From: Pontivivens sp032464575
GTDB taxonomy: Bacteria > Pseudomonadota > Alphaproteobacteria > Rhodobacterales > Rhodobacteraceae
Assembly (NCBI GenBank): GCA_032464575.1
Contig: JAWDKM010000002.1
Span: 620,001 to 684,000, forward strand
DNA: 64,000 nt
Direction of reading: 5' to 3'
The notes under the pieces are model-generated. The model was not told the DNA's origin. It saw only the letters and a program-made list of their open reading frames with translations, and searched no databases. The translations under genes and the position numbers were made by a program. The first letter of the stretch is position 1. Each line of letters opens with the position of its first letter. Positions 8,191-17,212 of the stretch are shown here, one piece after another.

Positions 8191-8610
8191 CTACTCCGGC
8201 ACGGCAAAATTGGCGTGGGCGACCGCCATCCACTTCTCGTTCTCCCGGCGGAAGACGGTGAGGCGCGGTGCCTGCCGGGTGATGTGACCTCCCTCGACGG
8301 TGGCGTCAATCGTCAGCGCCCAGCGGATGACCATGAGGTCCTCGTCGCCAGTGACCTCCACGATCTCGACACGCGGGGGCGTGTCGGTGCTGATCGTTGG
8401 CAGGCCGTGGGCGAGATACGCGTCGCGGTCGTAGCCGACGCCGCCGGCGCGCTGGATCTGGTACTCGGGCGCCAGGGTCCGCGCGATCTTCTCCTCATCG
8501 GCGGAGGAGATGATGGAGACCCATCCGGTGACCACCTCCAGCCCCGTCTGCCGCAGATCGGCGAGGGCTGGGGTGGCGAGGCACAGGGCGATGGCAGTGA
8601 GGCGGAGCAT
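8191..8610 (-). CDS. Secreted NTF2-like / SnoaL-like small protein
   Basis: 139 residues. The first 17 or so form a signal peptide (MLRLTAIALCLATPALA). The mature part looks like a compact NTF2-superfamily domain: helical start (VVTGWVSIISSADEEKIARTLAPEYQI), then beta strands ending in RRENEKWMAVAHANFAVPE, as in DUF4440/SnoaL proteins. No catalytic residues can be assigned. It sits 32 bases downstream of the acyl-CoA dehydrogenase and 4 bases before the MBL-fold start. A periplasmic location is inferred from the signal peptide. Confidence 0.75.
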   Translation of the reverse strand: MLRLTAIALCLATPALADLRQTGLEVVTGWVSIISSADEEKIARTLAPEYQIQRAGGVGYDRDAYLAHGLPTISTDTPPRVEIVEVTGDEDLMVIRWALTIDATVEGGHITRQAPRLTVFRRENEKWMAVAHANFAVPE

Positions 8611-8642
8611 CGGCAGTCCTTCCGGGTTGCCCCCGCCGCCGG

Positions 8643-10358
8643 TCAGGAGGCCAGCGCCTCCGCGTCGAGGGTGTAGAGCGGGGCGGCACCTTGCTTGGCC
8701 GCGGTGCAGAACGCCGCCGCTTGTGGCATGAGCTGGAGGATATGGAAACGTGCGACCGCAAGATGACTGTCGCCGCCCGCCAGTGCCGCGCGCAACAGGT
8801 AATGACCGCCAAGCACGAGCGCGAAGGCCCGCAGGAAGGGGAGCGAGCCCGCAAACCGGTCGTTCATGCCCGATTTCAGCATCCAGTCGAGCGCGTCGCA
8901 CACGGTCTCACCCGCGTCCTGGAGCGCGTCCGCGAGATCAGGGTGGGCGCTCTGCGCGGCCTTCGCCGTCGCCTCGACCTCGCCCAGCAGCGCCTCAGCC
9001 GCGGCACCGCCGTCCATCAGCTTGCGCCCGACGAGGTCCATGGCCTGGATGCCGTTGGTGCCCTCGTAGATCCGGGTGACGCGCACGTCGCGGGCGTATT
9101 GGGCGGCGCCCGTCTCCTCCACGAAGCCCATGCCGCCGTGGATCTGGATGCCGATGTCCGAGACCTCGGAGCCCGTATCGGTGCCGAACGCCTTTGCGAT
9201 GGGCGTGAGGAACGCGCCGCGGGCCTTCCACTTCGCGGCTTCCTCGCCCTCCGTCGCACGCCCCATGTCGAGCGAGAAGGCACAGTCGAGGCAGATCGCG
9301 CGGGACGCCTGCGTCAGCGATTTCATGTGCATCAGCTTCCGCCGCACATTGGCGTGGTCGATGATGGAGCCGGTGTCGCCCGTGGGGCTCTTGCCCTGCT
9401 TGCGGTCGAGCGCGTAGGCGAGTGCCTTCTGATAGGCGGCCTCCGCGATGCCGACGCCCTGCACGCCGACGCCGAGGCGGGCGTTGTTCATCATGGTGAA
9501 CATCGCGGCCATGCCGCCATGCTCCGGCCCGACCATCCAGCCGGTGGCGCCGTCGAACTCCATCACCGCGGTGGGCGAGCCGTGGAGGCCCAGCTTGTGC
9601 TCCAGGCTGATGGGCTTGAGGGAGTTGGCGACGCCCAGCGAGCCGTCCTCGTTCGGGATGAACTTCGGCACGAGAAAGAGGGAGATGCCCTTCGTCCCCG
9701 GCACGCCATCGGGCAGCCGGGCGAGGACGAGGTGGCAGATGTTCTCCGCCACGTCGTGATCGCCCCAGGAGATGTAGATCTTCTGGCCCGTGATGGCGTA
9801 GGTCCCGTCGCCATTCGGCTCCGCCTTCGAGCGCAGCGCGCCCACGTCGGAGCCCGCCTGCGGCTCGGTCAGGTTCATCGTGCCCGTCCACTCGCCCGCG
9901 ATGAGCTTGGGCAGGTAGAGCTCCTTTATCGCGGCGGAGGCGTGATGCTCCAGCGCCTCGATCTGGCCCTGGGTCATGAGCGGATTGAGGGCGAGCGACA
10001 GGCAGGCGGAGTTCATCATCTCCCCTACCGCGGTGGTCAGCGTCATCGGCAGGCCCATACCGCCGAACTCCGGATCGGCGTTGATGCCGACCCAGCCGCC
10101 CTCGGCAATCGCCTTGTAGGCCTCCGCGAAACCGGGGGAGGTGCGCACGACGCCGTTCTCCAGCCGCGCGGGGTTGAGGTCGCCGCTGCGGTTGACGGGA
10201 TAGAGGATCTCGGCGGCGAGCTTGCCCGCCTCGGTCAGGATCGCCTCGGTCGTCTCGGCGGTCGCCTCGGCGTAGAGCTCCGTCTCGGCCAGACGTTTCG
10301 CGCCGATCACCTGATCCAGCGTGAATTGCATGTCGCGCAGCGGCGGAGCATAAGTCAT
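8643..10358 (-). CDS. Acyl-CoA dehydrogenase (large FadE-like type with C-terminal extension)
   Basis: 571-residue flavoprotein, predicted to oxidise acyl-CoA to trans-2-enoyl-CoA. It has the FAD/substrate block NLTEPQAGSDVGALR, the region GQKIYISWGDHD, the C-terminal catalytic-domain motif around IHGGMGFVEETGAAQYARDVRVTRIYEGTNGIQ, and an extra C-terminal domain found in the roughly 590-residue bacterial subfamily. ATG 10358 (MTYAPPLRDMQF) is chosen; ATG 10370 is also possible. It is divergent from the Sua5-type gene. Together with the enoyl-CoA hydratase at 814-1590 it suggests beta-oxidation capacity, though the genes are not adjacent. Confidence 0.93.
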   Translation of the reverse strand: MTYAPPLRDMQFTLDQVIGAKRLAETELYAEATAETTEAILTEAGKLAAEILYPVNRSGDLNPARLENGVVRTSPGFAEAYKAIAEGGWVGINADPEFGGMGLPMTLTTAVGEMMNSACLSLALNPLMTQGQIEALEHHASAAIKELYLPKLIAGEWTGTMNLTEPQAGSDVGALRSKAEPNGDGTYAITGQKIYISWGDHDVAENICHLVLARLPDGVPGTKGISLFLVPKFIPNEDGSLGVANSLKPISLEHKLGLHGSPTAVMEFDGATGWMVGPEHGGMAAMFTMMNNARLGVGVQGVGIAEAAYQKALAYALDRKQGKSPTGDTGSIIDHANVRRKLMHMKSLTQASRAICLDCAFSLDMGRATEGEEAAKWKARGAFLTPIAKAFGTDTGSEVSDIGIQIHGGMGFVEETGAAQYARDVRVTRIYEGTNGIQAMDLVGRKLMDGGAAAEALLGEVEATAKAAQSAHPDLADALQDAGETVCDALDWMLKSGMNDRFAGSLPFLRAFALVLGGHYLLRAALAGGDSHLAVARFHILQLMPQAAAFCTAAKQGAAPLYTLDAEALAS

Positions 10359-10400
10359 GGCACTACCCATTGTGATCACGAAGTTGTGGCAGAGGCTAGG

Positions 10401-11375
10401 GTGACCGCCGAAGGCAGACAAGGAAAACGCGGCGGCACCGAAGATGCTGCAACGCAGCGTCTTTTGGCCGATCGGGAAGGGATTTCTGAGGCCGCGCGCC
10501 TGCTTCGACAGGGCGCGCTGGTCGCGTTTCCGACCGAGACGGTCTACGGTCTCGGCGCCGATGCGACGAACGGCCGCGCGGTGGCCGACGTGTTCGCAGC
10601 GAAGGGGCGGCCTGCCTTCAACCCTCTGATCGCGCACGTGGCAAACCTCGCCATGGCGGAGGGGCTGGTGCGCTTTGGGCCGCAGGCCCGCGCGCTTGCC
10701 TCCGCCTTCTGGCCCGGCCCGCTGACGCTGGTCCTGCCACGCCAGGGCCACGCGGTGTCGGAGCTTGCGAGCACCGGGCTCGACACTTTGGCGGTGCGGC
10801 TGCCCGCGCATCCGGTGGCGCGCGATTTGCTGAGCGCCGTGGGTCGTCCGGTGGCCGCGCCCAGCGCCAACCCCTCCGGCCGGATCAGCCCGACAACGGC
10901 GGATCACGTGCTCGACGGTCTCGACGGGCGCATCGCGGCCGTGCTCGACGGCGGGCCGTGCGAGGTGGGGCTGGAGTCGACGATCGTCGGCTGGGACGGC
11001 GAGACCCCGGTCCTGCTGCGCCCCGGCGGAGTGGCGATGGAGGCGTTGGAGGCCGCCTTGGGCCGTCCGCTCGCCCAGCATGCGGGTGGGATCAATGCAC
11101 CCGGCCAGCTCAGCTCGCACTATGCTCCCGAGGCTCGACTGCGGCTGGATGTGAGGATGCCGGAGGACAACGAGCTGTGGCTGCGCTTCGGCGACGGTCC
11201 GTCCGACTGGTCCCTGTCGCCTGCAGGTGACCTTCACGAGGCGGCGGCCCGGCTCTTCGCCCTGCTGCGCGCTGCGGACGCAGCCTCGGACCAGATCGCC
11301 GTCGCCCCGATCCCAGATACCGGCCTCGGACGCGCGATAAACGACCGCCTGCGCCGGGCCGCCGCCCCGCGCTAG
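10401..11375 (+). CDS. L-threonylcarbamoyladenylate synthase, Sua5 type
   Basis: 324 residues. Makes threonylcarbamoyl-AMP from threonine, bicarbonate and ATP for t6A37 modification of ANN-decoding tRNAs. The YrdC/Sua5 domain is shown by VAFPTETVYGLGADA, KGRPAFNPLIAHV and PSANPSGRISPTTADHV. The extra C-terminal domain from about residue 220 makes it the long Sua5 form. GTG 10401 is preferred, with AGGCTAGG just upstream. GTG 10386 is an alternative. The long open frame further upstream is antisense to the acyl-CoA dehydrogenase and is rejected. Confidence 0.93.
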   Translation: MTAEGRQGKRGGTEDAATQRLLADREGISEAARLLRQGALVAFPTETVYGLGADATNGRAVADVFAAKGRPAFNPLIAHVANLAMAEGLVRFGPQARALASAFWPGPLTLVLPRQGHAVSELASTGLDTLAVRLPAHPVARDLLSAVGRPVAAPSANPSGRISPTTADHVLDGLDGRIAAVLDGGPCEVGLESTIVGWDGETPVLLRPGGVAMEALEAALGRPLAQHAGGINAPGQLSSHYAPEARLRLDVRMPEDNELWLRFGDGPSDWSLSPAGDLHEAAARLFALLRAADAASDQIAVAPIPDTGLGRAINDRLRRAAAPR

Positions 11376-11404
11376 GCTTTCATCTTTCCGCAAAATACGC
11401 GAGG

Positions 11405-14400
11405 TCACTCCGCAGGGACAGCCTCCGCCGTATCGGACAGGGCCGCGGGCAACCGCTCCAGCATCTCCTTCGGGCAGACCTGCCGGAACTTCGGCAGCTC
11501 CAGCGCCCAGTCGCGCAGGATCGCCTCGGCCCGGCGGGAGCCGGTCTCCTCGAGATGCCGCTCGACCAGCGACTTCAGCACGCCTTCCCAATGCGCGCTG
11601 TCAACGCCGACGGAGACGATGCTCTCGTCGTTCATGCGGATGTCGAAATCGCCCGCCTCGTCGTAGACGAAGGCCATGCCACCCGTCATCCCGGCGCCGA
11701 AGTTGTCGCCCACGGCGCCCAGGATCACCGCGACCCCGCCGGTCATGTACTCGCACCCGTTGGAGCCGCAGCCCTCGATCACGACCTCGGCGCCGGAGTT
11801 GCGCACGCAGAACCGCTCCCCGGCCCGACCCGCGGCGAAGAGCGCGCCGCCCGTCGCACCGTAGAGTACCGTGTTGCCGATGATCGTGTTCTGCGCGGCG
11901 TCGAGCGGAGACCCCAGCACCGGTTTCACCACGATCTCGCCGCCCGAGAGGCCCTTGCCGACATAGTCGTTTGCATCGCCCGAAACCTCGATCTTCAGCC
12001 CCGGTGCGGCGAACGCCCCCAGCGACTGCCCGGCCGACCCCTCCAGCTTCACAGTCAGGTGGTCGGATTGCAGCCCGTTGCGCATACCGAAGCGGCGCAC
12101 GATGTGCGAGGACACCCGCGTGCCGACGGTCCGGTAGGTGTTCTCCACCGAGTAGGAGAGTTGCATCTTCTCCCCATCCTTAAAGAACGGCTGGGCGTCG
12201 CGGATGATCTGCGCGTCCAGTGTGTCGAGCACCTCCTGCCGCGGCCGGTTCCGGTCGTAGACGGTCTTCAGCTCCTCGTCGACGGCGATCAGCATCGGGT
12301 TGAGGTCGAGATCGTCGAGATGTGCCGCACCGCGGCTCACCTGCGCCAGCAGGTCCGCCCGCCCGATCACCTCGTCGAGCGACCGCGCACCGATGCTCGC
12401 CAGCACCTCCCGCACCTCCTGCGCGTAGAAGGTGATGAGGTTCACCACCTTGTCCGCGGTGCCCGTGAACTTGTCGCGCAGCTCCTTGTCCTGCGTGCAG
12501 ACGCCCACCGGGCAGGTGTTGGACTGGCACTGGCGCACCATGATGCAGCCCATGGCGATCAGCGCCGCGGTGCCGATGCCGTACTCCTCGGCCCCCATCA
12601 TGGCCGCGATGACGATGTCCCGGCCCGTCCGCAGGCCACCATCGGTCCGAAGGGTCACGCGGTCGCGCAGGTTGTTCAGCGACAGCACCTGGTGCGCCTC
12701 GCTCAACCCCATTTCCCACGGCAGGCCCGCATGCTTGATCGAGGTCTGCGGCGACGCCCCTGTGCCACCGTTGTGGCCGGATATCAGGATCACGTCCGCC
12801 TTCGCCTTCGCCACACCTGCGGCAATGGTGCCCACACCCGTCTGCGCGACGAGCTTCACGCAGACCTTCGCATCCGGGTTGATCTGCTTGAGGTCGTAGA
12901 TGAGCTGCGCCAGATCCTCGATCGAGTAGATGTCGTGGTGCGGCGGCGGGGAGATCAGAGTCACCCCCGGCGTCGAGTGCCGCAGCTTCGCGATCATCTC
13001 CGTCACCTTGAAGCCGGGAAGCTGCCCGCCCTCGCCGGGCTTCGCACCCTGGGCGACCTTGATCTCCAGCTCCTGGCAGTTGTTGAGGTACTCCGCCGTC
13101 ACGCCGAAGCGCCCCGACGCGACCTGCTTGATCTTCGCCGACGGGTTGTCGCCGTTGGGCTCGGGGTGGAAGTGCTTCGGGTCCTCCCCGCCCTCGCCGC
13201 TGTCGGACTTCGCGCCGATGCGGTTCATCGCGACGTTCAGCGTCTTGTGCGCCTCTGGGGAGAGCGCACCCAGCGACATGCCCGGCGTCACGAACCGCTT
13301 CCGGATCGAGGTGATGGATTCCACCTCGTCCACCGGGATCGGCTTGGCCGTGGTCTTGAAGTCCAGAAGATCGCGCAGGTGGATCGGGGCGCGTGCCTGC
13401 ATGCCGCGTGAATATTCCTGCCAGATCTTGTAGCTGCCCCGGTCGCAGGCCGCCTGCATCATGTGCATGAGCTGCGCTTCCCAAGCATGGCTCTCACCCG
13501 AACGGCGCGCCTTGTAGAAGCCGCCGACCGGCAGCACGTCTGTGCCGCTCGCATAGGCGCGCGCATGTACCGCCTTCGCCGCCGCCTGCACGCCGCTGAT
13601 CCCGATGCCGGAGATGCGGGAGGGCATGCCGGGGAAGAACTCGTTGACCATCGCGCGGCTGAGGCCTACCGCCTCGAAGTTCAGGCCACCGCGATAGGAG
13701 GAGATCACGCTGATCCCCATCTTCGACATGATCTTCAGCAGGCCCTGGTTCACGGCCTCCGCAAACTTGTCCATCGCGACCGAGAGCGGGCCGTCGAGCA
13801 GGTCGCGGTCGATCCGATCGGCGATGGAGTCCTGCGCCAGCCACGCATTAACCGTGGTCGCCCCCGCACCGATCAACACGGCAAAATAGTGCGGGTCAAC
13901 GCATTCGGCCGAGCGCACGTTGATGGAGCAGAAGGTCCTCAGCCCCTTGCCCGTGAGCCACGAATGCACAGCCGAGGTGGCGAGGATCATCGGCAGGCCC
14001 ACCCGATCCGGCCCGACATGCTCGTCGGTCAGGATGACGTGGTTCGCCCCCGCGCGCACCGCCTGCTCGGCCTCCGCGCGGACCCGCTCCAGCGCCGGGC
14101 GCATCTCGTCGCTCGAGAAGGTGCAGTCGATCACCGTGGCACTGTCGCCGAAATAATCGAGCATCTTGGCCCAGCGGGCGTTCGTCACCACCGGGCTGTC
14201 AAGGGTCAGGATCTCCGTCTGCGCGCCGGTCTCGTCCAGCACGTTCTTCAGGTTGCCGAACCGCGTCTTCAGGCTCATCACCCGATGTTCGCGCAGGCTG
14301 TCGATCGGCGGATTCGTCACCTGGCTGAAGTTCTGGCGGAAATAGTGGCTGAGCGGCCGGTACTTCTCGCTCAGCACCGCCTGGGGCGTGTCGTCGCCCA

Positions 14401-15928
14401 TGGAGCCGATCGCCTCCTTCGCATCCTCCACCATCGGGTGCAAAATCTGCTCCAGGATCTCGATGTCGTACCCGGCGGAGATCTGGCGCTTGCGCAGTGC
14501 CTCGCCGGACAGCACCGCCGTCTCCGCACTCACCTCCGTGACCTCGGCCAGGTCGGTGATCTGCCCGACCCATTCACCGAAGGGTTGGGAGGTCGCGAGC
14601 TCGTCCTTGATCTCCGCATCGTGGAAGAGGCGGCCGCGCTGCATGTCGACCGCCAGCATCTGGCCCGGGCCCAACGCGCCCTTCTCCAACACCGTCATCT
14701 CGTCGGTCGGGACCATGCCCACCTCGGAGCCCGCGATCACCATTCCATCGCCGGTCACGACATAGCGCATGGGCCGCAGCCCGTTGCGGTCGAGCCCTGC
14801 GCAGACCCAGCGGCCATCGGTCATCGCCAGTGCGGCGGGTCCGTCCCACGGCTCCATTACGGAGTTGGAGTAGGAGTACATGTCCTCCCATTCCTGAGGC
14901 ATCTTCGTCGCCGTCTTGGACCAGGCCTCGGGTACCAGCATGGTCTTTGCCATCGGTGCGTTGCGGCCCGCGCGAACCATCACCTCGAACACCGCGTCGA
15001 GTGCAGCGGAATCCGACGCGCCGTTCGCGACGATCGGCTTGATGTCCTCGGCGAGCTCCCCGAAATAGCTCGATGCCATCCGGATCTCGTGGCTCTTCAG
15101 CCAGTTCAGGTTGCCCTTGAGCGTGTTAATCTCGCCATTGTGGGCCAGCATCCGGAACGGCTGCGCCAGCCACCACTGCGGGAAGGTATTGGTCGAGTAG
15201 CGCTGGTGATAGATCGCGAACGCGCTCTCGAACCGCTCGTCCATCAGATCAGGGTAGAACGTCGCCACCTGCTCGGCCAGCATCATCCCCTTGTAGATGA
15301 TCGAGCGGCAGGACAGCGAACAGATGTAGAGTTGCGGTACCTGCGCCGCGAGTGCGGCCTTCTCGATCCGGCGGCGGATGACGTAGAGTTCGCGCTCGAA
15401 CTCCTCCTCGTCCACGCCCTTCGCATTGGAGATCAGGATCTGCTCGATCTCGGGCCGCGTCGCGTTCGCCTTCTCCCCCAGCACGGAGATGTCCACCGGC
15501 ACGTGCCGCCAGCCGTAGATCGTGTAACCCATGCGGAGCACTTCGGTCTCCACGATGGTGCGGCACCGCTCCTGCGCTCCGAAGTCGGTGCGCGGTAGGA
15601 AGACCTGGCCCACCGCAATCAGCTCGCCCTGGTGGGTGTGACCCGTCCGCTCGATCTGGTCCTGGAAGAAGGGGACGGGGATCTGCACATGGATACCCGC
15701 GCCGTCGCCCGTCTTGCCGTCCGCGTCAACCGCACCCCGGTGCCAGATCGCCTTGAGCGCATCGATGCCGTTCTGCACGACCTGCCGCGATCGGCTGCCG
15801 TCGATCGACACGACGAGGCCTACGCCGCAATTCGCCTTCTCCTCCCCGGGCAGGTACATGCCGTGCTCGGCCAGATGCGCGGACTGCGCTTCATAGCCCT
15901 TCACCCAGGTGTCGTCATACTTGGTCAT
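11405..15928 (-). CDS. gltB: Glutamate synthase (NADPH) large subunit
   Basis: 1507 residues, full length. Transfers glutamine amide nitrogen to 2-oxoglutarate. Domain order: a short propeptide exposing Cys34 (KANCGVGL) as nucleophile of the class II glutaminase, a central domain, the FMN-binding synthase domain with the 3Fe-4S cluster cysteines (CIMVRQCQSNTCPVGVC), and the C-terminal beta-helix with repeated G-x-G-G turns. ATG 15928 overlaps the stop of the upstream GFA gene by 4 bases. The small subunit gltD lies further upstream, separated by two genes. Confidence 0.98.
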   Translation of the reverse strand: MTKYDDTWVKGYEAQSAHLAEHGMYLPGEEKANCGVGLVVSIDGSRSRQVVQNGIDALKAIWHRGAVDADGKTGDGAGIHVQIPVPFFQDQIERTGHTHQGELIAVGQVFLPRTDFGAQERCRTIVETEVLRMGYTIYGWRHVPVDISVLGEKANATRPEIEQILISNAKGVDEEEFERELYVIRRRIEKAALAAQVPQLYICSLSCRSIIYKGMMLAEQVATFYPDLMDERFESAFAIYHQRYSTNTFPQWWLAQPFRMLAHNGEINTLKGNLNWLKSHEIRMASSYFGELAEDIKPIVANGASDSAALDAVFEVMVRAGRNAPMAKTMLVPEAWSKTATKMPQEWEDMYSYSNSVMEPWDGPAALAMTDGRWVCAGLDRNGLRPMRYVVTGDGMVIAGSEVGMVPTDEMTVLEKGALGPGQMLAVDMQRGRLFHDAEIKDELATSQPFGEWVGQITDLAEVTEVSAETAVLSGEALRKRQISAGYDIEILEQILHPMVEDAKEAIGSMGDDTPQAVLSEKYRPLSHYFRQNFSQVTNPPIDSLREHRVMSLKTRFGNLKNVLDETGAQTEILTLDSPVVTNARWAKMLDYFGDSATVIDCTFSSDEMRPALERVRAEAEQAVRAGANHVILTDEHVGPDRVGLPMILATSAVHSWLTGKGLRTFCSINVRSAECVDPHYFAVLIGAGATTVNAWLAQDSIADRIDRDLLDGPLSVAMDKFAEAVNQGLLKIMSKMGISVISSYRGGLNFEAVGLSRAMVNEFFPGMPSRISGIGISGVQAAAKAVHARAYASGTDVLPVGGFYKARRSGESHAWEAQLMHMMQAACDRGSYKIWQEYSRGMQARAPIHLRDLLDFKTTAKPIPVDEVESITSIRKRFVTPGMSLGALSPEAHKTLNVAMNRIGAKSDSGEGGEDPKHFHPEPNGDNPSAKIKQVASGRFGVTAEYLNNCQELEIKVAQGAKPGEGGQLPGFKVTEMIAKLRHSTPGVTLISPPPHHDIYSIEDLAQLIYDLKQINPDAKVCVKLVAQTGVGTIAAGVAKAKADVILISGHNGGTGASPQTSIKHAGLPWEMGLSEAHQVLSLNNLRDRVTLRTDGGLRTGRDIVIAAMMGAEEYGIGTAALIAMGCIMVRQCQSNTCPVGVCTQDKELRDKFTGTADKVVNLITFYAQEVREVLASIGARSLDEVIGRADLLAQVSRGAAHLDDLDLNPMLIAVDEELKTVYDRNRPRQEVLDTLDAQIIRDAQPFFKDGEKMQLSYSVENTYRTVGTRVSSHIVRRFGMRNGLQSDHLTVKLEGSAGQSLGAFAAPGLKIEVSGDANDYVGKGLSGGEIVVKPVLGSPLDAAQNTIIGNTVLYGATGGALFAAGRAGERFCVRNSGAEVVIEGCGSNGCEYMTGGVAVILGAVGDNFGAGMTGGMAFVYDEAGDFDIRMNDESIVSVGVDSAHWEGVLKSLVERHLEETGSRRAEAILRDWALELPKFRQVCPKEMLERLPAALSDTAEAVPAE

Positions 15929-16341
15929 GGCTGGTCTCCTTCCACGAAGGGATACTTGCGTTCGTATTCGGTGGCGCTGACGCGCTCATGCGCACCGGCA
16001 AGGGCGGCCCATGCAAAAGCTCGGTCGGCATAGACCTCGCGGGTCAGCGGAATGTCTTTCGAGCCGGGGAAGAGCCCCGGCATCAGTTCGTAAGGCCCGT
16101 CATCATCGCGGAGCCAGAGTTGCGTACCGCAGGTCGGGCAGAAGGCCCGCTCTGCAAAGCTCGAGGAGCGGTAGGTGCGTACCGTACCCTCCACGGTCAC
16201 AGCATCGGCGGGCGCTTCGAAACCCATTTGGATCGTGCCCGACCATACTCGGCAGAACGAGCAGTGGCAGGCCGAGACCGCGCTCTCATGTGATCGCACG
16301 TCGATCCGCACCGCTCCGCAGAGACACCGCCCCTCCATCAC
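15925..16341 (-). CDS. GFA-family (Mss4-fold) zinc protein
   Basis: 138 residues of the glutathione-dependent formaldehyde-activating enzyme-like family. The zinc cysteines are visible as CLCGAV near the N-terminus, CHCSFC in the middle and CPTCGTQLW in the second half. Family members fold like Mss4; only a few have been shown to act on glutathione-formaldehyde, so activity is not implied. It overlaps the preceding hydrolase-like gene by 4 bases and gltB by 4 bases, so the three are probably translated together. Confidence 0.85.
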   Translation of the reverse strand: MMEGRCLCGAVRIDVRSHESAVSACHCSFCRVWSGTIQMGFEAPADAVTVEGTVRTYRSSSFAERAFCPTCGTQLWLRDDDGPYELMPGLFPGSKDIPLTREVYADRAFAWAALAGAHERVSATEYERKYPFVEGDQP

Positions 16342-17069
16342 TCCGCGGCCTCCAGTGCAGGCTGCGACCGCGCCTGGCGCAGACGCCCACCGGCCTCCAC
16401 GATCAGGCGCTCGGCATGGATGTTCTCACCATCCAGCAGGGCGGTGACGATGGGGCGGAGCTGGCCTTTCGCCTTAAGTCCCTCGGCCAGCGCGTGGAAG
16501 GCGCCGGGAAATAGGAAGTGGCGCACGTTCGCCGCCAGCGGTATCGCCTCGGCCTGCCGCCGCTCCAGGCCACGAGCGCCCTGCAGGATCGTGTAGCGGG
16601 TGGCCGGACGTATGCAGTCGGCAAGGTGCGGCGCGCGAAAGGTCCGCACGGCACGGGCATAGCGCGCCCACCGCCGATCCTCGACCAGCCGCTGGTCCAG
16701 CGTCGCCTGCGGGCAGATCGCAATCACCCCGTCCACGTCGAACCGGCTGGAAAAGACACAGGCCCCGTAAGCGCCCATGGAGTTGCCGATGGCAAAGACC
16801 TGCCGTGGCGCGACCGCGTCCAGCACCGCGCGGATATGCGCCTCGATCCGGCGCATCATCCCGCGTGTGTTGTACCAGCCGTTGGTGCGGTCGGCGATGA
16901 AGAGCATGTGGTTGCGGCCATCTTGCGAGACGGTGCCCCAGAACTCCTCCGCCCGACCCTCGCCATCACGCCCCCCGATGCCGCGGAACGACAGCACGAG
17001 CCGCGCACCGGTGCCGGGCACGTAGCGCACCGACAGCGTATCCGTCATTTCGCGCAGCTCGGGTTCCAT
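16338..17069 (-). CDS. Predicted alpha/beta-hydrolase-like protein
   Basis: 243 residues. The segment QVFAIGNSMGAYGA matches a nucleophile elbow (G-N-S-M-G) after a beta strand, followed by helix and strand elements consistent with an alpha/beta hydrolase. The final part (HFLFPGAFHALAEGL) offers a possible catalytic His. ATG 17069 is preferred over ATG 17102 because GAAAGGA lies at proper distance. No close family is recognised and the substrate is unknown. It is placed between gltD (143 bases upstream) and the GFA gene (4-base overlap). Confidence 0.65.
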   Translation of the reverse strand: MEPELREMTDTLSVRYVPGTGARLVLSFRGIGGRDGEGRAEEFWGTVSQDGRNHMLFIADRTNGWYNTRGMMRRIEAHIRAVLDAVAPRQVFAIGNSMGAYGACVFSSRFDVDGVIAICPQATLDQRLVEDRRWARYARAVRTFRAPHLADCIRPATRYTILQGARGLERRQAEAIPLAANVRHFLFPGAFHALAEGLKAKGQLRPIVTALLDGENIHAERLIVEAGGRLRQARSQPALEAAE

Positions 17070-17212
17070 CGGGTCCTTTCGATCCGGTTGGGAGAACAGC
17101 ATCGGAGCGACTGTCCCATGCGATCTCGGCGTCGAGGGGGAGGCGGCGTGCGGGGCATATACGCGGCCCGAGCCGATCTTTCGACGGCTCCCCCTGTTCG
17201 GTTCGGACTGTC

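Noticed and set aside
8691..10400. Long plus-strand open frame upstream of and in frame with the Sua5-type gene
   Set aside because: Antisense to the acyl-CoA dehydrogenase; composition is typical of a shadow frame. The Sua5 fold begins only after 10401.
10359..11591. Upstream extension of the acyl-CoA dehydrogenase frame on the minus strand
   Set aside because: It runs antisense through the Sua5-type gene, and family members start at the MTYAPPL position.
13463..15598. 711-codon plus-strand open frame
   Set aside because: Antisense to gltB, whose conserved cysteines and cluster motifs are unmistakable.
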